A DNA stretch of 64,000 bases. Source: Litoribrevibacter euphylliae. Its GTDB lineage: Bacteria; Pseudomonadota; Gammaproteobacteria; Pseudomonadales; Litoribrevibacteraceae. The stretch is taken from NCBI RefSeq assembly GCF_042646085.1, contig NZ_JBHRSZ010000009.1, forward strand, positions 288,683 to 352,682, in the 5' to 3' direction. Below the pieces are notes generated by a model that did not search any database, had not been told where the DNA came from, and worked only from the letters and a program-made list of their open reading frames with translations. The translations under genes and the position numbers were made by a program. This document shows positions 27,907 to 36,936 of this stretch, piece by piece (within the stretch, counting starts at the first letter, position 1; each line of letters opens with the position of its first letter).

Positions 27907-28074
27907 AGTAACCTCCAGCCATTGGTGCTTATTGGCGGCCAAGCCAATAAACGTAAACCTCCATATTTAGTAATCGGCATAGGTAACGAAATATTAACAA
28001 CCGCTTATCGAGAAAATATCTTTTGGTACGGTTAACTACGTCGGATTACTTAAACACTCTTCAGGAAATTTTTA

Positions 28075-28623
28075 ATGGCATTGAAAGCAACCATTTTCAA
28101 AGCGCAGGTTCAGATCTCTGATTTGGACCGACACTATTACAACGAGCATGAATTAACGCTGGCTCGACACCCTTCTGAAACTGATCAGCGAATGATGACG
28201 AGGTTGATCGCATTTGCACTCAATGCCCATCCAGAACTCACGTTCACTAAAGGTCTGAGTACTCGCGAAGAACCTGATCTCTGGCAAAAATCACTGCAAG
28301 GCGACATCGACTTATGGATAGAATTGGGTCAGCCAGATGAGAAACGGCTACGCAAAGCCTGCAGCCAATCAGAGCACGTCATTATTTATTCCTTAGACAA
28401 CTCGACCTTTAATTCTTGGTGGCAAGGTGTCGGTCCAAAAGTCGATCATCTAGCAAACCTCACAGTCTGCCAGCTACCTACTGAACCCATTGAGACACTA
28501 TCCGAAGCTTTGGGCCGAAACTTAAACTTACAAGCCACCATTCAGGACCAGCAACTGTGGTTAAGCCTTGATGATGCAAATGTTGAAATCCACCCAACGA
28601 TCATCAAACAAGTCACTACTTAA
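28075..28623 (+). CDS. yaeQ: YaeQ family protein
   Basis: It encodes 182 residues, the family length. Typical stretches are MALKATIFKAQVQISDLDRHYY, HPSETDQRMMTRLIAFALNA and DIDLWIELGQPDEKRLRKA. YaeQ has a PD-(D/E)XK-like fold and an early-reported RfaH-related suppressor effect, but its biochemical function is not settled. Confidence 0.95.
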   Translation: MALKATIFKAQVQISDLDRHYYNEHELTLARHPSETDQRMMTRLIAFALNAHPELTFTKGLSTREEPDLWQKSLQGDIDLWIELGQPDEKRLRKACSQSEHVIIYSLDNSTFNSWWQGVGPKVDHLANLTVCQLPTEPIETLSEALGRNLNLQATIQDQQLWLSLDDANVEIHPTIIKQVTT

Positions 28624-28677
28624 TAACAAAAACCTGTCTAAACTTAATCTATTTATTGCTAGGAAGTGGAGAACCTT

Positions 28678-29025
28678 GTGTCTGACTCAGAACTTCATCA
28701 ACAAAGCTGTGAAGCTTGCCAAGCAGGCGCACCTTTGGTAGATCCGAAAGATTTCCCTGAACTTCTAAAGCAATTATCCGGTTGGGAAGTGGTCTCTTTG
28801 GATGGCGTCAATCAGTTACAACGTACTTATACTTTCAAGAATTTTGTAGACGCATTGACCTTTACAAACAAATTCGGTGCTCTGGCTGAAGAGTATAATC
28901 ATCATCCAGAAATACGAACGGAATGGGGAAAAGTCACCGTATTTTGGTGGACACATAAGATCTCTGGACTGCATAAAAACGATTTCATTATGGCCGCCAA
29001 AAGTGACCAGCTTTATGTGGGCTAA
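28678..29025 (+). CDS. phhB: Pterin-4a-carbinolamine dehydratase
   Basis: GTG at 28678 is chosen because GGAG lies six bases before it; another in-frame GTG is at 28666. It encodes 115 residues. The family core is clear: WEVVSLDGVNQLQRTYTFKNF, EEYNHHPEI and VTVFWWTHKISGLHKNDF. It dehydrates 4a-hydroxytetrahydrobiopterin, but in bacteria without phenylalanine hydroxylase nearby it may serve pterin or molybdopterin-linked roles; the next gene is a molybdoenzyme. Confidence 0.93.
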   Translation: MSDSELHQQSCEACQAGAPLVDPKDFPELLKQLSGWEVVSLDGVNQLQRTYTFKNFVDALTFTNKFGALAEEYNHHPEIRTEWGKVTVFWWTHKISGLHKNDFIMAAKSDQLYVG

Positions 29026-29159
29026 TCAATCCTAGCCCATATAAGACCAATGCAGGACTAGTATGCAAGACCAATATGCAAGACCAATAAAACTATAAGC
29101 TCCAGAGAGTGTTAACTCTCAACCACAAGAGCAAATAAAGACATGTAGAGGGATAGGAA

Positions 29160-31400
29160 ATGAGTACAAACAAGGGAAGTTCAAACACCAGTTACCACAC
29201 GTGTAACTTATGTGAAGCCATGTGTGGTATTGCCATCGAAACGGATGGTAAGCAGATTCTTTCAATCAAAGGCGATAAACAGGACCCGTTCAGTCGAGGC
29301 CATATTTGTCCTAAAGCCACTGCGCTACAAGATTTATACGAAGATCCTGAACGACTGACCAAGCCTCTTGAACGGACAGAACACGGTTGGACCACCATAG
29401 AATGGGAAGACGCTTTCGATAAAGTCGCGGCCCGCATTCAACAGATTCAAACCAAGTATGGCAAAGACTCTGTTGCCACTTATTTGGGCAACCCCAACGT
29501 ACACAACCTCGGTGCGATGCTGTACGGTCGTCACCTTCTTCATGCCCTTAATACCAAGAACATGTACTCAGCAACTTCTGTGGATCAGCTCCCTCACCAC
29601 GTTGTAGCGTCCAAACTCTTTGGACACATGCTGAAAATGCCTATTCCGGATATTGATCGCACCGATTTCTTCTTAATGCTTGGTGCAAACCCTGTTGCAT
29701 CGAATGGCAGTGTTATGACCGTTCCCGATGTCAAAAAGCGCCTAAAAGACATCCAAAAGAAAGGCGGTAAAGTGGTTGTTATCGACCCTCGCCATACTGA
29801 AACGGCTGAAATTGCTGACCAGCATTACTTCATCAAGCCAGGTACAGATGCCCTACTCCTGTTGGCGATGCTGCATGTGATCTTTGACAGTTCGTTATTG
29901 GATGCAGAAGCGACCGGCTTAATGTCCAATGAGATCGAAGGCATTCAGGAAGACATAATCAAATACTCTCCAGAGCGGGTAGCACCCATTGTGGGTATTG
30001 ATGCCGTTGAGATTCGACGTTTAACTTATCAGTTCACACAGGCCAAGCGACCAGTGTGTTATGGTCGAATGGGCACCTCGGTTCAAGCCTTTGGTACGCT
30101 CACTCAATACCTAATGACCGTTTTCAATTTACTGCTTGGGCGAGTCGATAAAGTGGGTGGTTTGATGTTTACCTCACCGGCCATCGATCTAATGAAATTA
30201 ACAGGCCGTGGCGGCTTCGACCGTAATCGTTCACGGGTCAGAAACCTCCCGGACTTCAACAGTGAATTCCCGGTTTCAACCTTGGCCGAAGAAATCCTGA
30301 CACCAGGTGAAGGACAAATCAAAGCGTTATTAGTAGCCGGTGGCAACCCGGTTCTCTCTACCCCTAATGGCGAACAACTGGACACCGCACTTAACGAGCT
30401 GGAATTGATGGTGTCGGTGGACTTCTATCTAACGGAAACCAGTCGACATGCAGACTTCATTTTGCCGCCAGTGAGCCCTTTGGAACGAGATCACTATGAT
30501 CTTGTGTTCAATATGATTGCCGTTCGTGACGTTGCTAAGTTCTCCCCCGCTTTGTTTAAAGCGCCTAAACATACAAAACAAGATTGGGAAATCTATTGTG
30601 CTCTCACCGAACGATTATTGAAAAAAGCCCCGTTAAAACAACGCTTACAACTTAAACTTGCAGAGACTCTTGGCCCCAGAGGCCATCTGGAACTGCTACT
30701 TCGAAGCGGACGCTATGGCAGTAAGCTTAATCCGTTCAAAGGGCTGTCCTTACGAAAACTGCAGAACAACCCGCACGGCATAGATTTAGGCCCTCTAAAA
30801 CCACAGCTACCGAAATCGCTTAAAACCAAGAGTAAAACGGTAGAACTTCATCGAGATTTCTTCATGAAGGATCTGCACCGAATCGAGCGTACTTTCTTTA
30901 GCGAAGAATCCAAGTACGATCAAACAGCACCTTTGCTATTGATCGGACGACGTCATGTCCGTAGTAATAACTCTTGGTTGCACAACAGTCATCGGCTGGT
31001 AAAAGGAAAATCACGCTGCACGGTAATGATGAACCCTACGGACGCTCAGCGTTTGAAACTGACGGACAATCAAATCATCGACGTCAGCTCGACCGTAGGC
31101 TCAGTACAACTTCCGTTGGAAGTAACTGAACACATCATGCCAGGTGTGATTAGTATTCCTCACGGCTGGGGACATACCAAGAAAGGAACTCGCTGGTCAG
31201 AAGCGGAACGCCATGCAGGGCAAAGCATGAACACACTAACCGACGACAGTCAGATTGATGAACTCAGTGGCAATGCAGTTCTGAACGGTGTACCGGTGAC
31301 GGTAAAAGTCGTGATTGATTCGGATAACGCAGCCCAAACGTCGGCCACAAAAAAGGCTCCCAAAACGGAAGCCTTATCGGAAATCACTGAAGTCTTATAA
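29160..31400 (+). CDS. Molybdopterin-dependent oxidoreductase
   Basis: It encodes 746 residues. An N-terminal 4Fe-4S motif (CNLCEAMCGI ... GHICPKA) is followed by molybdopterin-binding domains (YLGNPNVHN, MLGANPVASN, GRMGTSVQAFG) and a C-terminal dinucleotide-binding domain (LLIGRRHVRSNNSWLHNS). It belongs to the DMSO-reductase superfamily, of the formate-dehydrogenase/assimilatory-nitrate-reductase-like branch. No signal peptide, so cytoplasmic. The substrate cannot be told from sequence. Confidence 0.9.
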   Translation: MSTNKGSSNTSYHTCNLCEAMCGIAIETDGKQILSIKGDKQDPFSRGHICPKATALQDLYEDPERLTKPLERTEHGWTTIEWEDAFDKVAARIQQIQTKYGKDSVATYLGNPNVHNLGAMLYGRHLLHALNTKNMYSATSVDQLPHHVVASKLFGHMLKMPIPDIDRTDFFLMLGANPVASNGSVMTVPDVKKRLKDIQKKGGKVVVIDPRHTETAEIADQHYFIKPGTDALLLLAMLHVIFDSSLLDAEATGLMSNEIEGIQEDIIKYSPERVAPIVGIDAVEIRRLTYQFTQAKRPVCYGRMGTSVQAFGTLTQYLMTVFNLLLGRVDKVGGLMFTSPAIDLMKLTGRGGFDRNRSRVRNLPDFNSEFPVSTLAEEILTPGEGQIKALLVAGGNPVLSTPNGEQLDTALNELELMVSVDFYLTETSRHADFILPPVSPLERDHYDLVFNMIAVRDVAKFSPALFKAPKHTKQDWEIYCALTERLLKKAPLKQRLQLKLAETLGPRGHLELLLRSGRYGSKLNPFKGLSLRKLQNNPHGIDLGPLKPQLPKSLKTKSKTVELHRDFFMKDLHRIERTFFSEESKYDQTAPLLLIGRRHVRSNNSWLHNSHRLVKGKSRCTVMMNPTDAQRLKLTDNQIIDVSSTVGSVQLPLEVTEHIMPGVISIPHGWGHTKKGTRWSEAERHAGQSMNTLTDDSQIDELSGNAVLNGVPVTVKVVIDSDNAAQTSATKKAPKTEALSEITEVL

Positions 31401-31411
31401 CGAGTTTTGCC

Positions 31412-31888
31412 TTACAGGCCGTCAGTGTTCATAAAGGGCTTCAAATAATGGCCTGCAAATTTCCAGTCCTTGTCGTGTTCCATGTGATATTGGAACTCAC
31501 GAGGCTGGGATTCTGAATTGATTAACGCCTGCAATTTTCCATCGGCTATTTCCGGATCAAACACACGGAAGAAGAACTGACAACAACCGTTCCATGACGA
31601 CTTAGCCAACACCATCGCATTTTTGTCTTCGGTGACTAACGCAGCGATCTCAGCACAGAACTGATCGATTACCGCTTTTTCCTGTTCTGTCGGCAAGCCA
31701 TCAGTTTGAGTGTCGTTGTTCTCAATCACAATCGCCAAATGCCACGCAAACACTTCCTTCGGCTGAAAATCCACAAGCGCTTTATTGACCGAACAGATGG
31801 CTGGCATCTTATGCTCTTCCCAGCGTAAGCCCGCATACTCTTCCTTTGGAATCACTACGTTATATTTCTGAGGCGCTTGTTCAGTCAT
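31412..31888 (-). CDS. Conserved-looking protein of unknown function
   Basis: Start set at 31888 (MTEQAPQ); the frame extends to 31969 but that part does not look like protein. It encodes 158 residues, soluble and acidic, with WEEHKMPAICSVNKALVDF and CQFFFRVFDPE stretches. I do not recognise the family. It converges on the molybdoenzyme gene with an 11-base gap. Confidence 0.6.
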   Translation of the reverse strand: MTEQAPQKYNVVIPKEEYAGLRWEEHKMPAICSVNKALVDFQPKEVFAWHLAIVIENNDTQTDGLPTEQEKAVIDQFCAEIAALVTEDKNAMVLAKSSWNGCCQFFFRVFDPEIADGKLQALINSESQPREFQYHMEHDKDWKFAGHYLKPFMNTDGL

Positions 31889-32198
31889 AGTCTTGTGCCA
31901 TCTGTTTGCTAATGAAGGGGCGGCATTATAAACGATGGAAGTACTATTGAAAAATCTCAGCGAACGCACCAGGCTGGTTCATTTTTCATTGAAAATAAAA
32001 ACACGAACGACAGAAACCACCCTCTTCGACGTATTGTGAATTACGAAACCATTCATCGAGAAAAGATAATACTTTCAATCTCTTACCCATACTTCAGCTC
32101 TCAATATTCAAGAAAATGTTTCGATTGGCACCTTTTCTGCTCTTACCCTAGGGAAGCTCTGAAGCAAAAAGCACATAAGAATGAGTAAGGAAACCGAT
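31889..32198. other. Divergent intergenic region before galU
   Basis: No gene is supported here. It must hold the promoters of galU and of the gene at 31412. Apart from the galU ribosome binding site AAGGAAA I see no convincing element. Confidence 0.6.
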
Positions 32199-33119
32199 AT
32201 GAAAGCTGTTATTCCTGTCGCTGGTTTAGGAACAAGAATGCTGCCTGCTACTAAGGCTATTCCCAAAGAGATGCTGCCTGTGGTCGACAAGCCGTTGATT
32301 CAATATGTGGTGCAAGAGGCCGTTGCAGCCGGTATTCATGAGATCGTTCTGGTCACCCATTCCAGTAAGAACTCCATTGAAGATCACTTCGATACCAGTT
32401 TTGAATTGGAAACCCAGTTAGAGCGTCGTGTAAAACGTCAACTCTTGGAAGAAGTTCGTGGCATCTGTCCAGAACATGTCACCATCATTTCTGTTCGACA
32501 ACACGAAGCCAAAGGCTTAGGTCATGCCATCATGTGCGCACAATCGGTATTAGGTGATGACGATGTAGTGATCTTACTGCCGGATGTATTAATCGATAAC
32601 GCCGCGTCAGATCTGAAACAAGATAACTTAGCTGCCATGATCAAGCGCTTTAAAGAAACGCGATCCAGCCAAATCATGGTGGAAGAAGTGCCCCAAGAGT
32701 TGGTTCATAAATACGGAGTCGTCAATATTGATGGCGCGGAGCTCAACGCAGGAGAAAGCCAGCCGATGCACTCCATCGTTGAAAAGCCAAAGGTCGAAGA
32801 CGCGCCGTCCAATAAAGCCGTAGTCGGTCGATACGTGCTATCCAAGTTCATCTGGCCACTGTTACGAAAAACTCCGATTGGTGCTGGTGATGAGATTCAA
32901 CTTACGGATGCCATTGCCATGCTGATGGACATCGAAACCGTTGAAGCCTATCAAATCAAAGGAAAAAGCCACGACTGCGGCAGTAAAATTGGTTACATGA
33001 AGGCAAACATTGAATACGGCTTACGCCACCCTGAACTAAATGGAGAATTCAGAGAATACCTAGCCCAACTCACTCAGTCTGAAGAAAATGCCCCTCACCT
33101 AACGTTAGCAAAAAGTTAA
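32199..33119 (+). CDS. galU: UTP-glucose-1-phosphate uridylyltransferase
   Basis: The ATG at 32199 (MKAVIPVAGLGTRMLPATKAIP) has AAGGAAA eight bases upstream and matches family starts; the frame opens at 32181. It encodes 306 residues. The nucleotide-binding loop GLGTRMLPATKAIPKEMLP and VEKPKVEDAPSNKAVVGRYVL are typical. It makes UDP-glucose for envelope polysaccharides and glycolipids. Confidence 0.96.
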   Translation: MKAVIPVAGLGTRMLPATKAIPKEMLPVVDKPLIQYVVQEAVAAGIHEIVLVTHSSKNSIEDHFDTSFELETQLERRVKRQLLEEVRGICPEHVTIISVRQHEAKGLGHAIMCAQSVLGDDDVVILLPDVLIDNAASDLKQDNLAAMIKRFKETRSSQIMVEEVPQELVHKYGVVNIDGAELNAGESQPMHSIVEKPKVEDAPSNKAVVGRYVLSKFIWPLLRKTPIGAGDEIQLTDAIAMLMDIETVEAYQIKGKSHDCGSKIGYMKANIEYGLRHPELNGEFREYLAQLTQSEENAPHLTLAKS

Positions 33120-33176
33120 TAGACCAGCTGGCACAGAATCATTTACAGGGTCGTTAAACACCCTCGCAGAAACAAA

Positions 33177-33205
33177 AAAGGTTCGATCGGATTGATCGAA
33201 CCTTT
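33177..33205. terminator. Bidirectional terminator after galU
   Basis: A 12-bp stem AAAGGTTCGATC / GATCGAACCTTT with a five-base loop, A-rich on the left and T-rich on the right, serving galU and the converging gene at 33256. Confidence 0.88.
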
Positions 33206-33255
33206 CATTTACATCCATTCGGGTGCACTAATTCAACTAATTCGCCTAAACTAGC

Positions 33256-33561
33256 TTAATTAGCAGCCCCAGTCTGATCAGACATCATATTGCATTCAAA
33301 GCCCCAACTTGCCTGTTTTTCAGCAAAGGCTTTGGCTTTCTCTTCACAATAACCTTCTTCGTTTTCAGCACGCCATAACGTCTGCATACCCGACGCTTTC
33401 TCATAAACAACTTCACAAGGTACCGTTGAACCTGGCTGTGTGTATACAACGCTGACTTTACGTTCTGCATCACCATTTACACACACGTAAGTGTCACCTG
33501 CCATAGCAACACTTGCTGACAGTGTCATAAAGGTTCCTAGTGCTAAGGTACGTAGTTTCAT
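33256..33561 (-). CDS. Small exported protein of unknown function
   Basis: The start at 33561 (MKLRTLAL) has GGAG seven bases upstream. It encodes 101 residues with a signal peptide ending SVAMA. The mature part has five cysteines (VCVNGD, PCEVVYEK, GYCEEK, FECN), which suggests disulphides in the periplasm. Family not recognised. Confidence 0.7.
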   Translation of the reverse strand: MKLRTLALGTFMTLSASVAMAGDTYVCVNGDAERKVSVVYTQPGSTVPCEVVYEKASGMQTLWRAENEEGYCEEKAKAFAEKQASWGFECNMMSDQTGAAN

Positions 33562-33705
33562 CAATTTCTCCATCCTTATTTATTAATTATGTATTTCAGA
33601 AAACTCTGAATAATATATCGACTTATCCTAGCCCAACTATTACAAATCGCCCACTTTTACCAAATAAAACAAAAATTTAACCAGATTCGTAATTTTCAAA
33701 GACAC

Positions 33706-33733
33706 AAAAAAGCACAGCCTTAGCTGTGCTTTT
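33706..33733 (-). terminator. Terminator after the yebC-like gene
   Basis: Stem AGCACAGC / GCTGTGCT with a four-base loop (33711-33730), preceded by AAAAAA on the plus strand, which gives the U-tract for the minus-strand transcript. Confidence 0.85.
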
Positions 33734-33759
33734 AACGTCTATTTAGAGAATGCTAACGC

Positions 33760-34479
33760 TTAAACAAACTCAGCGTTGTGATACACGTTTTGTACGTCTT
33801 CACAATCGTTCAACATCTCAACCAACTTCTCGAACATCTCTTTTTCATCGCCAGAGATTTCAGTCGTCATTTGAGGTAAGAAGGTAATTTCATCCATTTC
33901 GAAATCAATGCCTTCGAAGTTGCTTTCCAAAGCTGTTTTCGCTTGGTGGAACTCGTTAGGTGGCACCATTACCGTGATCATACCGTCTTCATTTTCGATT
34001 TCAGACACATCAATGTCTTCCATCATCAATGCTTCAAGAACACCGTCTTCGTCTTCCGACTTAAACGCGAATACGCCTACGTGATCAAATAAGTGAGACA
34101 CCGCACCTTGGGCACCGATCTTTGATTTCGCTTTGTTGAAACAGGTACGCACATCACCGTAAGTACGGTTGTTGTTATCGGTTAAGCAATCCACGATTAC
34201 CATGGTATTGCCTGGGCCAAAGCCTTCATAACGCGCTGCAGCGTAATCTTCACCGCCGCCACCTTTGGCCTTTTCAATGGCTTTATCAATCACGTGGCCA
34301 GGAACTTGATCTTTCTTCGCCTTATCAATCATACGACGTAAAGAAAGGTTTCCGTCCGGGTCGACACCACCGTTCTTAGCACAAACGTAAATTTCCTTAC
34401 CGTATTTTGAATACAGTTTAGTTTTCATACCGGCTGTTTTAGCCATTGACTCTTTACGGTTTTGAAACGCTCTACCCAT
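33760..34479 (-). CDS. YebC/PmpR family protein, YeeN-type
   Basis: It encodes 239 residues. Features: MGRAFQNRK start, KLYSKYGKEIYVCAKNGG, VIDKAIEKAKGGGGEDYAAARYEGFGPGN and VRTCFNKAKSKIGAQGAVSHLFD. The spacing near the N-terminus is closer to YeeN than to YebC. Family members act as DNA-binding regulators, and some have been shown to help translation of proline stretches. Confidence 0.92.
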   Translation of the reverse strand: MGRAFQNRKESMAKTAGMKTKLYSKYGKEIYVCAKNGGVDPDGNLSLRRMIDKAKKDQVPGHVIDKAIEKAKGGGGEDYAAARYEGFGPGNTMVIVDCLTDNNNRTYGDVRTCFNKAKSKIGAQGAVSHLFDHVGVFAFKSEDEDGVLEALMMEDIDVSEIENEDGMITVMVPPNEFHQAKTALESNFEGIDFEMDEITFLPQMTTEISGDEKEMFEKLVEMLNDCEDVQNVYHNAEFV

Positions 34480-34697
34480 CTGAAATTCTCTTACTTAACT
34501 GTGATCTATGCTTGATCGACCGAATAACCACACCAGCCGATGATATCGAATGCATTTTGGAAGCCGAATATTCTAATCCCTAACCAAACAAGGTTTCCAG
34601 ACCTTTATCAACATTTATACGGCTTGTGTAGTACAAACCATTCGCCTTTCTGATACTTTAGAGATTAGAAATCATTAAGTTATTCTGGCTCTTGAGT

Positions 34698-34931
34698 CTA
34701 CCGCCCACCCCAAGGACCACGCTTCATATCCAGGAACAACGCTTCGACTTTGGCTCTCGCCCAAGGTGTTCGACGCAAGAACTTTAGACTTGATTTGATG
34801 CTTGGGTTTTTCTTGAAGCAATTGATATCGATTCGCTCGGCTAAACCATCCCAGCCATAACGATCTTCCAATTCAATCAGAATGTTCTCTAGGGTCATGC
34901 CATGCATAGGGTCATTGGCATTGTGATTCAT
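34698..34931 (-). CDS. VF530 family small protein
   Basis: It encodes 77 residues with DPMHGMTLENILIELEDRYGW and INCFKKNPSIKSSLKFLRRTPWAR, the VF530 (DUF2132) signature. A solved family member is a small helical protein proposed to bind DNA. Confidence 0.9.
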   Translation of the reverse strand: MNHNANDPMHGMTLENILIELEDRYGWDGLAERIDINCFKKNPSIKSSLKFLRRTPWARAKVEALFLDMKRGPWGGR

Positions 34932-35026
34932 GTACAGTCCTTAGCGTGTTGAAAATAAGTTGGGCAAGTATAACAGGCCGCGTTTATAGCCCAAGCAGAA
35001 AGAAAGCCCTCGCAGAGAGAAAGCCT

Positions 35027-35377
35027 TCAATAGCGCCATTCGCCCTGCTCTTCCAATAACACCTTGTCTTGGCCCTGAATTACTTGCAGCACACCGGAGT
35101 CCATAACCTGATAGGTGATATCGCCATTCTTAAAACGATAGCCAATGAATCGGCATGGTGTTACGCCATCGGCACATACGGTGTGCCAGGTTTCACCTTT
35201 TAAACGAATGCTATTACCGGATTTCTTGGACGTACCTATGTAGCTGACATCATCACAAACCACCATGCCTTCTTCGCAATGCGTTTCTACAGAAATCACA
35301 TAATTGGATGTGGTTAGCGTTGCACCGAACACAGGAAAAACAAGAGAACACATAACAAGTACAAGATAGGGTTTCAT
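35027..35377 (-). CDS. Small exported protein of unknown function
   Basis: ATG at 35377 is chosen because AAGGA lies about nine bases upstream; the frame extends to 35455. It encodes 116 residues: signal peptide (MKPYLVLVMCSLVFPVFG) and a beta-rich mature part with four cysteines (HCEEGMVVCDD, VCADGVTPCR). Family not recognised. Confidence 0.65.
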   Translation of the reverse strand: MKPYLVLVMCSLVFPVFGATLTTSNYVISVETHCEEGMVVCDDVSYIGTSKKSGNSIRLKGETWHTVCADGVTPCRFIGYRFKNGDITYQVMDSGVLQVIQGQDKVLLEEQGEWRY

Positions 35378-35448
35378 AATTTTCATCCTTAACAAATAGC
35401 GCTCTATACTAAGAGAATCAATTTTCGCTCTTAACGCAGTTAAAGCAA

Positions 35449-36270
35449 ATGACACTCTTTCGGCTTCGTCAATTTTTTCTTCTAAGCGTTCTTATCTTGC
35501 TGAGCCAATTTAGCTTAGCCAGCACTTCTTCACCCGATGAAAACACACAAGGCGATGATGTCCGAGCCACATCAACACCGATAAAAATTGCTACTGGAGA
35601 ATACCCGCCTTGGATTGGAGCGAAGCTAAAGGACTATGGCTTTATCGCCAAAGTGATACGACAAAGCTTTGAACACCAGGGCTTTTCGGTTGAATTTACC
35701 TTCTACCCTTGGAAACGTGCCTATAATCAAACCCGATCAGGCTTTTATGATGCAACGGCCTATTGGTATCAGTCTGCATCACGTAAGGAGCACTTCTTCT
35801 ACAGTGAACCGCTCAGTATTGAATCCACCCATTTGTTCTACCATAAAGCCAAACCACTCAATCACTGGGATTCGTTAGAAGACCTAAAAGGCTTAACCAT
35901 AGGAGCCACCGATGGTTATACCTATACCGACGAGTTCTGGCGTCTCAGTCGTTCTGGTGTGCTGACGGTAGAAACCACGACTAAAGATTCTTCTAACATT
36001 GCTAAGTTACTTCATCAGCGCATTGATGTGTTTCCCATCGAAAAGCATCTGGGCTTCAGTATTTTGCACAAAAATTTCAAGCCACACTTGGTGCATTTGA
36101 TCGACTTCCATCCCAAACCGTTGATGGAAACCACAGGCCATTTGTTGTTTCCAAAGTCTCTTAATACCTCAGCATCCCTGATTTCTGAATTTAACCAAGG
36201 CTTAGCCAAACTCCGGGAAACCGGACGTTATCAAGAGATGCTGGACGATATGTGGGTAATCGAAGAGTAA
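35449..36270 (+). CDS. Periplasmic solute-binding protein, family 3 type
   Basis: It encodes 273 residues with a signal peptide (to about 25). The type-II binding fold is shown by IKIATGEYPPWIG, EFTFYPWKRAYNQ and LKGLTIGATDGYTY. No transporter membrane gene is adjacent, so it may be an orphan binding protein or sensor partner rather than part of an amino-acid ABC importer. Confidence 0.85.
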   Translation: MTLFRLRQFFLLSVLILLSQFSLASTSSPDENTQGDDVRATSTPIKIATGEYPPWIGAKLKDYGFIAKVIRQSFEHQGFSVEFTFYPWKRAYNQTRSGFYDATAYWYQSASRKEHFFYSEPLSIESTHLFYHKAKPLNHWDSLEDLKGLTIGATDGYTYTDEFWRLSRSGVLTVETTTKDSSNIAKLLHQRIDVFPIEKHLGFSILHKNFKPHLVHLIDFHPKPLMETTGHLLFPKSLNTSASLISEFNQGLAKLRETGRYQEMLDDMWVIEE

Positions 36271-36290
36271 AACAGTTTCAACACCTAAAA

Positions 36291-36322
36291 CAAAAAACGG
36301 CCCCATGCGTCATGGAGCCGTT
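36291..36322 (-). terminator. Terminator after lemA
   Basis: Stem CGGCCCCATG / CATGGAGCCG (one G-T pair) with a three-base loop, with AAAAAA to its left on the plus strand, i.e. a U-tract for the minus-strand transcript. Confidence 0.85.
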
Positions 36323-36345
36323 GCGATACCCATCTTATGAAGTAA

Positions 36346-36912
36346 TTACAGGTTCGGCTTATATTCGAATCCGCTCTGGGCTTCACTGTCCTGGAAACTT
36401 TGAATCTTTTGTTTACGGCACAACATACTGTTCACCAGCGAACCTGGGAACATTTCAATGGCGTTGTTAAAGTCCTCAACATTACCGTTAAAGATACGAA
36501 TCGCAGCACCAATCTGAGCCTGCTGCTCGCTGATCTCGGCCATTAGTTTCATATAGACGTCACTGGCTTTTAATTCAGGATACGCTTCCACGGTGACCTG
36601 TAAGCCTTTCATCAACTCTTTGGTGTGCTTTTCGGCCGCTTCCAGTGATTTGGTATCCACACCTTCATTCATGTTCGCAAGTGCGCTACGTAATTCTGTA
36701 ACCGAGGTTAAAACTGAGCTTTCATGCAGCTTATATTGTTCTACTAACTTCTCGACTTGCGGAATTATCTTGTTTTTTTGACGCTCTTGCGTAAGTACCG
36801 ACGCCCATGCTCTGTCTACTGCATTATGCTTCCCAATAATGCCGTTATAGATCCAGATAACCGGAACGGCGATAACAGCTACACCAATCAATAAAATAAC
36901 TAAATCAGACAT
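36346..36912 (-). CDS. lemA: LemA family protein
   Basis: It encodes 188 residues: one N-terminal membrane helix (VILLIGVAVIAVPVIWIYNGII) followed by long helices with VDRAWASVLTQERQKNKIIPQ and the C-terminal region FNNAIEMFPGSLV. Function of LemA is not firmly known. It forms a two-gene unit with the upstream DUF3137 gene, 24 bases apart, a recurring pairing. Confidence 0.93.
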   Translation of the reverse strand: MSDLVILLIGVAVIAVPVIWIYNGIIGKHNAVDRAWASVLTQERQKNKIIPQVEKLVEQYKLHESSVLTSVTELRSALANMNEGVDTKSLEAAEKHTKELMKGLQVTVEAYPELKASDVYMKLMAEISEQQAQIGAAIRIFNGNVEDFNNAIEMFPGSLVNSMLCRKQKIQSFQDSEAQSGFEYKPNL

Positions 36913-36936
36913 TGTAAAACTCCTTTTTTCTATTCC